Assembly (NCBI GenBank): GCA_030656575.1 | Contig: JAUSPO010000104.1 | Location: 1-41,033, forward strand | Direction of reading: 5' to 3' | From: Bacillota bacterium | GTDB lineage: Bacteria; Bacillota; Dethiobacteria; DTU022; UBA8154 | Length of the DNA: 41,033 bases | Part shown: piece by piece, positions 8,490-16,566 of the stretch | How the letters are laid out: every line of letters begins with the position of its first letter | How positions within the stretch are numbered: the stretch's first letter is position 1 | The notes under the pieces: model-generated | What the model saw: the letters and a program-made list of their open reading frames with translations, nothing else | Told to the model about the DNA's origin: nothing | Databases searched by the model: none | Translations under genes and position numbers: made by a program

Positions 8490-9533
8490 ATGTTTTCTCA
8501 AAAAATTCGCTATGTTGTCTGGTTTTTGGTGATAGTTTTATTCTCATCTTTAATTCTCACAGGTTGTGGCCAGAAAGTTGTGGAACCGGAGGTTAAGCCT
8601 CCTGCCGATACTGAAGGACCAGTTCCTGAGCCCGACAAGCCGGAGCCTACCAGAATTGATATCCGTTGGGGGACTATTACAGCAGGTGGGGCCTGGCAGG
8701 TTATTGGCGGTGCTATGCTGGAAGATATCAAAAAAGCCAATTCAAATATTACCGGGTCTATTCTACCCAGTACTACTTCAGGTAATGTCGTGGGAGTACA
8801 TCAAGGCCAGTTTGAAGTAGCTTTCTGCTTAACGGATACTACTGCTGAAGCCTGGGCGGGAGAAGGTTATTTTAAGGATATGGGTGAGATTAGGGATATC
8901 CGAAACCTGGCCGCTTTTTATCCCCAGACCACCCATATTGTCGTCTGGTCCGATTCAGATATTAAATCCATAGAAGATTTAAAAGGGAAAAGAGTTAGCC
9001 CGGGAGCCAAGGGACTTTCTTGCGATGTACAATCCCAGCGTTTGTTAAATTTGTATGGTATGTCCTATGATGACATGTCGGTGCAGTTTCTTTCTTTTAA
9101 TGACGCGGCTCAGCAGATGGTTGACCGGCATCTTGATGCATTGCTGTTTGTTACCGTACCTTTTCCCTTTGCCCCTGTGATCAATGTAGGTTCTCAAAGA
9201 TCCATCAGCTTGTTGTCTATTCCTGAGGATAAGTTGGCGGAATTAGCAAAATTTCAAGGAGTCGAGCCATATACCCTGCCGGCAGGGCTTTATGAAGGAG
9301 TCGATTATCCGGTGAAAGGGATAGCCGTCCGGGCACATATCATTGTGCGTGACGATTTCCCTGAAGATGTAGCTTATAGTATCGTGAAAACAATAGCTGA
9401 AAAATTTGATAGCTACCCTGATGTTCTAAAGTCCATGTCATATGCCCGGTTAGAGGATATGGCTATGGATACTGGTATTCCCATGCATCCTGGCGCAGAA
9501 CGCTATTACCGTGAGCGTGGATGGATGAAGTAA
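8490..9533 (+). CDS. TAXI-type TRAP transporter solute-binding lipoprotein
   Basis: Extracytoplasmic substrate receptor of a TRAP transporter of the TAXI subclass, which takes up carboxylates using an ion gradient. A lipoprotein signal peptide is clear: basic start, hydrophobic core, and lipobox LTGC with Cys26 as the lipidated residue. A Pro/Glu-rich linker (about 28-55) follows, then the binding domain with WGTITAGGAWQVIGGAM, the IEDLKGKRVSPGAKG hinge segment and the DALLFVTVPFPFAPV region. At 347 residues it has normal length. AAAGGGGG precedes the ATG. A 248-bp gap separates it from ubiD 2, so it may have an additional promoter, though none is obvious. Confidence 0.92.
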   Translation: MFSQKIRYVVWFLVIVLFSSLILTGCGQKVVEPEVKPPADTEGPVPEPDKPEPTRIDIRWGTITAGGAWQVIGGAMLEDIKKANSNITGSILPSTTSGNVVGVHQGQFEVAFCLTDTTAEAWAGEGYFKDMGEIRDIRNLAAFYPQTTHIVVWSDSDIKSIEDLKGKRVSPGAKGLSCDVQSQRLLNLYGMSYDDMSVQFLSFNDAAQQMVDRHLDALLFVTVPFPFAPVINVGSQRSISLLSIPEDKLAELAKFQGVEPYTLPAGLYEGVDYPVKGIAVRAHIIVRDDFPEDVAYSIVKTIAEKFDSYPDVLKSMSYARLEDMAMDTGIPMHPGAERYYRERGWMK

Positions 9534-9565
9534 TTTATTAAACCTCAAAAGATAATTGCTGATCG

Positions 9566-9596
9566 CTTCTGCACCCCTGTATCAGGGGTGCAGAAG
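9566..9596 (+). terminator. 14-bp perfect stem between receptor and permease
   Basis: CTTCTGCACCCCTG (9566-9579) pairs completely with CAGGGGTGCAGAAG (9583-9596) around a 3-base TAT loop. The T-rich stretch after it starts late (about 9602), so it is either a leaky terminator or a stem that protects the 3' end of the receptor mRNA. Either would favour excess receptor over permease. Confidence 0.7.
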
Positions 9597-9697
9597 TATT
9601 GCTCTATTCTTTTTGTATCCTTTGTTCCTGATATTTTCTTTAAAAAGTTTGGTTGGGGGTTTATTGAGGTTTTAACAACAAAAAGGGAGGTTTAACG

Positions 9698-11590
9698 TTG
9701 AATTCAAATAACCGCCCGTATTATTGGGATAGCCAAAAGTTTTATACTTGTGTAGTCGCATCGGTTGGAGTTACTTTGGCATTATTTCATATCTACACTG
9801 GTCTCTGGGGAAGTTTTGATGCCCTTAAGCAGAGAGCCATACACCTTGGCTTGGGTTTAATAATGGTATTCATTATTTACCCTATATCTAAAAAAGGAAT
9901 TTCACGTTTGCATTTTTTAGACTATCTCCTGGCTCTTGCTTCTATTGTTGTTACAGCTTATCCGCTGTTTCGTTACGATTGGATAACAGCAGAAAGATTT
10001 AGCTTGATTACACCATTGAGCACGTTGGAAAAGGTTTTAGCAGTATTAGCGATTTTGCTGATCCTGGAGGCTGTTCGCAGGATAGTGGGCAATAGTCTCC
10101 TGACTGTGGTCCTGTGTTTTCTGGCATACATTTTTGTTGGTCCTTTTTTGCCAGGGGCATTTCGTTCAGTAACTATAACCTGGACACAGTTTCTCGATTT
10201 CCAGTATCTTTCCACAGCAGGTATATTTGGCATTCCTTTGGGAGTGTCAGCAAACGAAATCGCTCTTTTTATTGTCTTTGCGGCAATATTAATGAAGAGC
10301 GGGGGATCTCTGTTAATGAATAACCTTGCGGTTTCTCTCGCCGGACGATCCCCGGGAGGCCCGGCCAAGGTCGCAGTGTTGGCCAGCGGCCTGATGGGTA
10401 CTATTTCAGGCAGCGGAACAGCTAATGTAATGACCACGGGCAGTGTAACTATTCCTATGATGAAAAAAATAGGTTATCCTGCACATTTTGCTGGAGCGGT
10501 TGAAGCGGTTGCTTCCACAGGAGGCCAGATAATGCCTCCGGTTATGGGTGCTGCAGCCTTTGTTATGTCAGCATTTAGTGGTATCCCGTACATTCAAATT
10601 CTGAAGTTTGCTATAATCCCCGCATTGCTTTTTTATTGGGGCTTACTCGTTTCTGTGCATCTCGAAGCTTTACGTCTTAACCTATCCGGGGTAGAACCAG
10701 AAATAAGTGCTAAACAAACTATTAAAGATTATGGGCATATGTTAATTCCGATTCTGGTATTGTTATTTATATTGTTTAGTGGTTATACTCCACGTATGGC
10801 TGCTGGGGCTGGTGTAATCTCGGCAATATTGTTCAGCCAGTTACGTTCAACGACCCGATTAGGCCTGAAGGATTTACTGGAAGCACTCATTAATGGAGCC
10901 AGGGGAATGCTTGTTGTTATTGTTGCTACTTCGGCTGCTGGTATAATAATTGGGAGTATTGAACTTACTGGTTCCGGCCATCGCATTGGTACTCTTTTTA
11001 TGAGTTTATCTGGAGGGTATCAAATACCTGCTTTAATTTTAGCCATGTTGTTAGCTATTATTCTTGGAATGGGTATGCCTACTTCAGCGGCTTATGTTAT
11101 TCAGGCTGCCACCGTTATACCTGCTCTCCTTTATTTTGGCATTGAACCTTATGTAGCCCATATGTTTTGTTTTTACTTTGCATGCCTGTCCTTAATTACT
11201 CCTCCGGTTGCCATTACCTCTTATGCTGCCGCAGGTTTAGCTGGAGCGAATATCTGGAAGACGGGATGGACTGCTTTCCGACTAGGTTTAGCAGGCTATA
11301 TCGTTCCTTTTATGTTTGTTTACGGGCCTGCCTTGTTATTAATAGGTTCTCCAGCTAGAATTTTATTGGTAACTGTTACGGCTTTTTTAGGAGTATTTTG
11401 TTTGGCCGTTGCAAGTGGTGGTTATTTGATCCGAAAACTGGTGTTGCTTGAAAGAGCTGTGATGATAATTGCCGCTTTATTCCTGATTGCTCCACTATGG
11501 CATACTATATTTCCAGGACTGATTCTAATGCTTTTGCTGGGTGGTAAATTATACTTGGAGAAAAAACGTTCAGGTTACGAAACAGTATAA
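9698..11590 (+). CDS. TRAP transporter fused DctQ-DctM permease
   Basis: Membrane component of the TAXI-TRAP system. The 630 residues comprise an N-terminal four-helix DctQ-like part (about 1-150) fused to a large DctM permease, the usual TAXI architecture. Family motifs include GLMGTISGSGTANVMTTG, ASTGGQIMPPVMGAAAF and GMGMPTSAAYVIQA, followed by SLITPPVAITSYAAAGLAGAN. A C-terminal hydrophobic extension also fits this subclass. Translation starts at TTG 9698 behind AAAGGGAGG. Together with the upstream receptor it should import the carboxylate processed by the neighbouring enzymes. Confidence 0.93.
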   Translation: MNSNNRPYYWDSQKFYTCVVASVGVTLALFHIYTGLWGSFDALKQRAIHLGLGLIMVFIIYPISKKGISRLHFLDYLLALASIVVTAYPLFRYDWITAERFSLITPLSTLEKVLAVLAILLILEAVRRIVGNSLLTVVLCFLAYIFVGPFLPGAFRSVTITWTQFLDFQYLSTAGIFGIPLGVSANEIALFIVFAAILMKSGGSLLMNNLAVSLAGRSPGGPAKVAVLASGLMGTISGSGTANVMTTGSVTIPMMKKIGYPAHFAGAVEAVASTGGQIMPPVMGAAAFVMSAFSGIPYIQILKFAIIPALLFYWGLLVSVHLEALRLNLSGVEPEISAKQTIKDYGHMLIPILVLLFILFSGYTPRMAAGAGVISAILFSQLRSTTRLGLKDLLEALINGARGMLVVIVATSAAGIIIGSIELTGSGHRIGTLFMSLSGGYQIPALILAMLLAIILGMGMPTSAAYVIQAATVIPALLYFGIEPYVAHMFCFYFACLSLITPPVAITSYAAAGLAGANIWKTGWTAFRLGLAGYIVPFMFVYGPALLLIGSPARILLVTVTAFLGVFCLAVASGGYLIRKLVLLERAVMIIAALFLIAPLWHTIFPGLILMLLLGGKLYLEKKRSGYETV

Positions 11591-11644
11591 CTAACGATAC
11601 CAAACTCTATTTCTTTTTAAATCGAAAAGGAGGGAAGAGATATT

Positions 11645-13324
11645 GTGAGAGTAGAGTCATGTGATGTTTTATGCCTGGGCGGAGGGGGAGCGGGAATTAC
11701 AGCTGCTGTAACAGCGGCAGAATACGGAGCTAATGTAATTTTGGTTTCAAAAGAGCCCCTTGGATATGGAGATACGCGTATTTCTATGGGGCTGACATCT
11801 TTTCCCGGGGTGGTTGAAGGTGACAGCTTGGAGCTTTTCTACCAGGATCTTTTGAAAGGGGGTGAGTATCTCAACGATCCCGAACTTGCATGGATCATGG
11901 CGGAGATGAATCCATTTGGTGTACAATTGCTGGAAAGTTATGGCCATTTGTTTCAGAGGAACAATAAAGGGCTAATCGGCAGTGATGTTGCCTATCTAAT
12001 AGGTGGTCATTCTTTACCTCGTTCTATAGGTTGCCCTCCCGGCGGGGGTATCAGTATGGGGAATGCCTTGCGGGCAGGAGCGGCAAGGTCAAATATCAGG
12101 GTTTTTGAAGAAGTCCTTGCATCTAGTCTGTTGTGCAGCGGGGAACATGTCGCAGGAGCTGTTTGCTTCGACATATGCCGGGGTGAAGTTTTTCTGATCC
12201 GTGCTGGAGCAGTAATCATAGCTACCGGTGGAGCAGGATGGCTTTATTATCCGCATACTGACTGTAACTCTGGTGTAAACGGTGACGGTTACGCTCTTGC
12301 TTATAACGTAGGGGCAAAATTAATTGACATGGAGCAAGTTCAATTCATGCCATTTGGGCTAACTCATCCCGCTTCCGTGTGTGGTGTGTATGTCGGCGAG
12401 CCAAGCTTGGCCGCACCGAAGGGACTGATTCGTAATAGAAATGGAGAGGTAATTCTTTCAGGGTTGGGGACGATGACCCGTGCTCAGGTTACTAATGCCA
12501 TGGCAGTGGAACTCTCCAGGGGTGGAGGCACTGAATACGGAGGGCTGCTTCTCGATCTGGAACCCAACCTTGCTTTACCAGAGGGGAGACAGATGTGGAA
12601 TGTGAGAAAAGAAAGGGGCCAGCTAAATATTGTCCGCTTTGCCTATGGCGAAGATGCTTATCGCTGGAAAAAGCCCTGGGATGTAACTCCCACCGCCCAT
12701 TACTTTATGGGGGGGATAATGGTTAATACTTCGGGACAAAGCAGTGTACCCGGGTTATATGCGGCTGGGCAGGCTATGGGAGGCATTCACGGTGCCAACC
12801 GCTTAGGATCGGTTTCCCTTGCTGAGCTTTTTGTCTTTGGATATATAGCCGGTAAAGCTGCAGCTAAAGAGTGTATAGGTCAGAAGCCTCTTGATTGTTC
12901 CCAGGGACAAGAAGAAGCTGCTGGGAATATTAAAAGTCTGAGTGGCCGAAAAGGTTTATATTCACCCCTTGTATTACAACGTCGACTTCAGAAAACAATG
13001 TGGGAAAATGTTGGTATAGCAAGGGTTGAAAAGGGTCTGCGCACCGCCTTGAAGGAGATAGAAGAAATTGAAGAGACTTGTGAAAATTTAAAAATTGCAT
13101 CCCAAATATCATATAACAGGGATATAGTACACACCATTGAAATAAAACATATGTTGACAGTTGCCAAGTTAATTACTGAAGCAGCTTTAATGCGCTGTGA
13201 GACGAGAGGTGCTCACCTTAGGCTGGATTTTCCGGAAAAGGATGAAAAGAACTGGCGGCGAAATATTATTGTATTCAAGGAAAATAACAATTTTAAGATT
13301 CAATCAGAGGCGGTGAAGTTCTGA
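11645..13324 (+). CDS. fumarate-reductase-like FAD flavoprotein subunit
   Basis: This flavoprotein belongs to the fumarate reductase/succinate dehydrogenase superfamily and should transfer electrons between FAD and a small unsaturated acid. The dinucleotide fold is CLGGGGAG (10-17). Catalytic-type residues present are Arg279 (TRAQVTNA), His352 (TAHYFMGG) and Arg386 (HGANRLGS). The usual QFHPT motif is replaced by QFMPF at 233-237, so the His normally contacting fumarate is missing. The covalent-FAD His is also absent (GDTRISMG at 42-49), implying non-covalent FAD. No signal peptide is present, so the protein is cytosolic. GTG start behind AAAGGAGGG. It overlaps the Fe-S subunit by one base. 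The substrate is probably not fumarate. Confidence 0.9.
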   Translation: MRVESCDVLCLGGGGAGITAAVTAAEYGANVILVSKEPLGYGDTRISMGLTSFPGVVEGDSLELFYQDLLKGGEYLNDPELAWIMAEMNPFGVQLLESYGHLFQRNNKGLIGSDVAYLIGGHSLPRSIGCPPGGGISMGNALRAGAARSNIRVFEEVLASSLLCSGEHVAGAVCFDICRGEVFLIRAGAVIIATGGAGWLYYPHTDCNSGVNGDGYALAYNVGAKLIDMEQVQFMPFGLTHPASVCGVYVGEPSLAAPKGLIRNRNGEVILSGLGTMTRAQVTNAMAVELSRGGGTEYGGLLLDLEPNLALPEGRQMWNVRKERGQLNIVRFAYGEDAYRWKKPWDVTPTAHYFMGGIMVNTSGQSSVPGLYAAGQAMGGIHGANRLGSVSLAELFVFGYIAGKAAAKECIGQKPLDCSQGQEEAAGNIKSLSGRKGLYSPLVLQRRLQKTMWENVGIARVEKGLRTALKEIEEIEETCENLKIASQISYNRDIVHTIEIKHMLTVAKLITEAALMRCETRGAHLRLDFPEKDEKNWRRNIIVFKENNNFKIQSEAVKF

Positions 13325-13986
13325 TGTGCAGAGAAGTGTCAATAGAGGTTTTTCGATATGACCCCGGAACCGATAGTTCACCTTCATGGCGTAAATATGA
13401 AATACCCTTTGAAGAAAAGAATACCGTTCTAGGAGCTTTACTATTTATCCAGGAGAAACTGGATCCCACCCTTGCATTTCGTTATGGGTGCAGGTATAAT
13501 AGATGCGGTCTCTGTTCACTGGAGGTAAACGGGAAACCCCGTATGTCCTGCCATTCCTATCTGGAGGAGGGTATGCGCCTGGGACCATTGTCAAAACTCC
13601 CTTTAATAAGGGATTTAGTAGTAGATCGTAAAGGCCTGTTTCAGGATTTGGCTAAATATGAGCTTTTCATCGAAAAAAATACAGACAATACAGTAATATT
13701 TGAGCCTGAGCAGGGAGCCAAGTTGCGTGGTTGTGCAGAATGTCTTTCTTGTCTTGCCGCATGTCCTAAATATAGTTTCGGCAGTGATGATTTCGGCGGC
13801 CCTTTCCTTTTTGTAAAGCTTGCACAGCTTCATTTTGATCCACGTGATAAAAAGGACCGTATAGAGCAGGCACACTCTCTTGGAATTAATCTCTGCCAGG
13901 ATTGTAAGAAATGTTACTGTCCTAACGGTATTAACATTTACCGGGATGCAATTAGTACTTTACTGAAAGTAAAGAAGAATGACTAA
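13324..13986 (+). CDS. fumarate-reductase-like iron-sulfur subunit
   Basis: This electron-transfer partner of the flavoprotein belongs to the SdhB/FrdB family. It has a [2Fe-2S] ferredoxin domain with Cys56, Cys61, Cys64 and Cys76 (C-x4-C-x2-C-x11-C), then a helical domain with Cys137, Cys140, Cys143 and Cys147. A third cysteine set sits at 191, 194, 197 and 199, tighter than the usual third-cluster spacing. At 220 residues it is slightly short for the family. The ATG overlaps the flavoprotein TGA (TGATG), so translation is coupled. No membrane-anchor gene follows, so electrons probably come from a soluble carrier or an unlinked membrane partner. Confidence 0.9.
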   Translation: MCREVSIEVFRYDPGTDSSPSWRKYEIPFEEKNTVLGALLFIQEKLDPTLAFRYGCRYNRCGLCSLEVNGKPRMSCHSYLEEGMRLGPLSKLPLIRDLVVDRKGLFQDLAKYELFIEKNTDNTVIFEPEQGAKLRGCAECLSCLAACPKYSFGSDDFGGPFLFVKLAQLHFDPRDKKDRIEQAHSLGINLCQDCKKCYCPNGINIYRDAISTLLKVKKND

Positions 13987-14054
13987 TTCAAATTATTAAT
14001 AAATGACTGTCTGAAATTTTTTAAATAAGCATTTGTTTTTTAGGAGGCTTAAAA

Positions 14055-14663
14055 ATGGGTACATATAAAACAAACAATCTGGAAATAGAAGGGGGCAAGC
14101 GGGAAGAAATTTTAGATGCAGCAGCAAAATTGTTCAAAAAAAAGGGTTATATAGGTACGTCTATACGAGATATAACATCAGCAGTTGGAATTCTTCGGGG
14201 AAGTATCTATTCGCACTTTGAAAGCAAAGAACAAATATTTCTTAAAATTTTACACCGGGGTGTAGATTCATTATTAAATGGTGCTGAAGATATTATTGCA
14301 AAGCAATTATCTCCTATAGATACGCTGCGTGATTTGATACAAAATCATCTTATGCATATAATGGAAAATAATAATTCACTTGTGATATTTATGCAAGATG
14401 GCGAAAATATTCAAGCAGAACAAATAACACATTATATGGAAAAAAGAGATCGTTATGAAAATATTTTAAGAAATGTCTTGGAAGAGGGCATTAAAGAGGG
14501 CGTATTTCCAGAGTTAAACATACGTTTTACAGGTTTTGCACTCTTAGGAATGTGTAACTGGGTTATTCATTGGTTTGATCCAAAAGGTCCAAATAGTCCA
14601 GAGGAAATTTCTAAATATATGAGCTCTTTAATATGTGACCAATTTCTTGTCAACCACAGTTAG
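14055..14663 (+). CDS. TetR/AcrR-family transcriptional regulator
   Basis: A ligand-responsive repressor. The N-terminal helix-turn-helix domain (about 15-62) has the family consensus: REEILDAAAKLFKKKGY, then TSIRDITSAVG and GSIYSHFESKEQIF. The C-terminal ligand-binding domain (about 75-202) resembles the group found with fatty-acid and CoA-thioester regulators. At 202 residues the length is normal. GGAGG precedes the ATG. As the last gene of the operon, 68 bp after the Fe-S subunit, it is the natural candidate to bind the palindrome at 3800-3813. The inducer may be the imported acid or its CoA ester. Local base composition is more AT-rich than the enzymes before it. Confidence 0.92.
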   Translation: MGTYKTNNLEIEGGKREEILDAAAKLFKKKGYIGTSIRDITSAVGILRGSIYSHFESKEQIFLKILHRGVDSLLNGAEDIIAKQLSPIDTLRDLIQNHLMHIMENNNSLVIFMQDGENIQAEQITHYMEKRDRYENILRNVLEEGIKEGVFPELNIRFTGFALLGMCNWVIHWFDPKGPNSPEEISKYMSSLICDQFLVNHS

Positions 14664-14728
14664 TTGCGAACTCACTATTAAAAGAATATGAAGTATGAAA
14701 AGATAAAATTGAAGATGAAGGTATTTTC

Positions 14729-15250
14729 ATGCAGGAGGTAAAATATAATCTGAAAAAAAACGGATTCATAGGTATTGTTTCTGATACTCATGTGCCTGTT
14801 CGTGCTTTATCTTTACCGGGGCAGCTTTTTACCATGATAGATGGGGCTGACCTCATTCTTCATGCCGGGGACTTGGAAGAAGAGAGTGTTCTGGATGAAT
14901 TACGTAATCTCGCTCCTGTTGAGGCAGTAGCGGGGAATATGGACCCGGTGTATTTAAAGGCCGAACTGGGCATTAAGAAGATTATACACTTAGGTGGAAT
15001 TTCCCTGGGACTCATTCACGGTTCAGGCATGCCCCGCGGCGTACCAGATTTTGCTTTACGGCACTTTCTTGATTATAAGATCCAGGGTTTGATTTTTGGG
15101 CACAGTCACGTGCCGTATCTGGAGTATCGTGAAGGCATGCTTCTTCTTAACCCTGGCTCAGCAGGAGCCCCCCGCAGGGGAGAGAAGCCATCATGTGCGC
15201 GTATTTGGGTGGAAGGGAAGCATCTGCGGGGGGAAATAATATATTTGTAG
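14729..15250 (+). CDS. YfcE/MJ0936-type metallophosphoesterase
   Basis: Small calcineurin-like phosphodiesterase with a two-metal site. Metal ligands are visible: Asp19 and His21 (SDTH), Asp48 (HAGD), Asn70 (AGNMD), His97 (IHGSG), and His125 and His127 (GHSH). The tail NPGSAGAPRRGEKPSCARI is typical of the family. At 173 residues it has normal length. The ATG at 14729 has a GAAGGT site. A strong AGGAGG lies inside the gene at about 14733-14738, so a start at the CTG near 14750 is conceivable. The natural substrate is unknown. It is separated from the regulon by a 65-bp gap and followed by strong hairpins. Confidence 0.9.
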   Translation: MQEVKYNLKKNGFIGIVSDTHVPVRALSLPGQLFTMIDGADLILHAGDLEEESVLDELRNLAPVEAVAGNMDPVYLKAELGIKKIIHLGGISLGLIHGSGMPRGVPDFALRHFLDYKIQGLIFGHSHVPYLEYREGMLLLNPGSAGAPRRGEKPSCARIWVEGKHLRGEIIYL

Positions 15251-15278
15251 AGTCAACTCTTGGCAGGTGACACTAAGT

Positions 15279-15316
15279 GAAAGCCCCACCTACGCTATGC
15301 TTAGAGGTGGGGTTTC
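15279..15316. terminator. GC-rich hairpin after the phosphodiesterase
   Basis: CCCCACCT (15284-15291) pairs with AGGTGGGG (15305-15312); GAAA before and TTTC after extend the stem past one bulged G. The position 28 bp after the stop fits a terminator, though the T-run is poor. Similar hairpins occur near ends of IS200/IS605-type elements, but no transposase or TnpB remnant was found beside it. Confidence 0.5.
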
Positions 15317-15325
15317 TATACCCAT

Positions 15326-15380
15326 AAGAAAAAATTAAAGAAATCACAGCTCAGCGTTGTGATTTCTTTAATTTTTTCTT
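15326..15380. terminator. 23-bp perfect AT-rich stem-loop, likely bidirectional terminator
   Basis: The left arm at 15326-15348 is exactly complementary to the right arm at 15358-15380, with a 9-base loop. The outer stem carries A-run and T-run on opposite arms (TTTAATTTTTTCTT on the right), so it could terminate transcription from either direction. Confidence 0.7.
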
Positions 15381-15533
15381 CTTAATAAGAGTATAAATAA
15401 AATGTAACTACAGGCAGGCATAACCGAATCATGGAATAGGATTAATGTGGGGGACATACCTCAGCTAATAGGAAGACGACGGGAACTGTTTCCATGTCTC
15501 GGGCGGAGAAGAACGGCAGGAAAGACTAAGGAT

Positions 15534-15682
15534 CTGTCCCCGTGTCTATGGAGAAAACTGTCCCCTGACACCAGCGATGGGCTGTCCTCTTAGACAACGG
15601 AACCGTCCCCTTGTCTATCTGTCAGCGGATAATGAGGTGTCAATAGAACCGTCCCCTGACACCGTCGTCCCCTGACACCGTC
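15534..15682. repeat. cluster of degenerate GTCCCC-type intergenic repeats
   Basis: This noncoding gap holds several copies of a short unit: CTGTCCCCGTGTCTAT (15534-15549), ACTGTCCCCTGACACC (15557-15572), GGAACCGTCCCCTTGTCT (15599-15616), GAACCGTCCCCTGACACC (15646-15663) and GTCCCCTGACACCGTC (15667-15682). The same core reappears near glmS, AOR, the aldolase and the CDF gene. No coding frame was seen across 15251-15762. Confidence 0.8.
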
Positions 15683-15762
15683 TTTCCGTCTTGCCGCTAC
15701 TCTGATTTCAGACTTTTGCATTTTTTTATAGGTGGTGAGCTGACATAATTATCTTTCGTGCA

Positions 15763-16449
15763 GTGAAATTTTCCACGAGGTTTCTTTGGTTTTTGCTGTT
15801 GGTGATTGCCGTTTTTTCATTTTTAGGGTGGGGCTATTCAGGGAGCAGGGTTTCCCCTGCCCAGGCAATTCTGCCTCTTTCCGGAATAATTATCGGCGTT
15901 GATCCAGGTCATGGGGGATACGATCCCGGGTCGTCGAGGGGTGATATCATAGAAAAGGATGTAGTCCTTCAAATCGCCTTATACCTGAGGGATTACCTGC
16001 AGCAGGCTGGCGGCTTAGTAGTGATGACCAGAGATGAAGATGTGGATTTATTGGAGATTCCGGCAGGGCCGAAGAAAGACCGGGATTTCCAAAACCGCAA
16101 AAAAATTATTGAGGATTCTGGAGCGGATCTGCTCATCAGTATCCATGCCAATGCAATAACGTCATCCCAATGGCGGGGTGCCCAGGTTTTTTACCAGGAA
16201 GGAAGCGAAGAAGGCAGGCTTTTGGCTTCTGCAATCCAGTACGAAATGTCACGTGTGTTGAAAAATACAGACCGCCAGATTAAAAGCAGTAACTTCTTTA
16301 TGTTAAGGGAAATCTCCGCTAAAGCTGTTATCGTGGAAGTTGGTTTTCTTACCAATCCCGAGGAGGCAGATCTTTTGTGCAGCCCTGATTACCAGAAAAA
16401 GTTGGCCTGGTCTATTTACGTGGGGATTATTAATTACCTTTCCCAGTAA
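15763..16449 (+). CDS. cwlD: CwlD-like N-acetylmuramoyl-L-alanine amidase
   Basis: This Amidase_3 zinc hydrolase cleaves the lactyl-amide bond of peptidoglycan. CwlD acts during spore cortex formation to make muramic-delta-lactam, needed for germination. An N-terminal membrane anchor or signal (about 6-26) precedes the catalytic domain. Zinc ligands are His50 (DPGHGG), Glu64 (IEKDV) and His128 (SIHANA), with catalytic Glu192 (VEVGFLTNPEE). The 228-residue length and the LYLRDYLQ and SSNFFMLRE regions match CwlD rather than larger amidases. The GTG at 15763 lies far from the nearest Shine-Dalgarno (AGGTGG at about 15730-15735). The frame is open back to 15739, and an ATA at 15745 would be better spaced. 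Confidence 0.85.
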   Translation: MKFSTRFLWFLLLVIAVFSFLGWGYSGSRVSPAQAILPLSGIIIGVDPGHGGYDPGSSRGDIIEKDVVLQIALYLRDYLQQAGGLVVMTRDEDVDLLEIPAGPKKDRDFQNRKKIIEDSGADLLISIHANAITSSQWRGAQVFYQEGSEEGRLLASAIQYEMSRVLKNTDRQIKSSNFFMLREISAKAVIVEVGFLTNPEEADLLCSPDYQKKLAWSIYVGIINYLSQ

Positions 16450-16566
16450 ATGCTGTGCGCTATCTCCTCTTAAATAAATGAAATGAGAAATTTTTCTTAT
16501 GAAATGTAGGAATTCCTCCTTCTTATGGAGAATAGTAAAGTAGCTTAATTAGGAGGGGGATTTATT

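Noticed and set aside
9973-10437. 154-codon minus-strand frame inside the TRAP permease
   Set aside because: Shadow frame opposite conserved DctM helices, with no start signal.
14003-14015. Second TetR operator before the tetR gene (TGACTGTCTGA)
   Set aside because: Only one half-site resembles the palindrome at 3800-3813; too degenerate to claim.
15279-15316. TnpB/IS605 end
   Set aside because: The hairpin looks similar to such ends, but no transposase, TnpB or second end is nearby.
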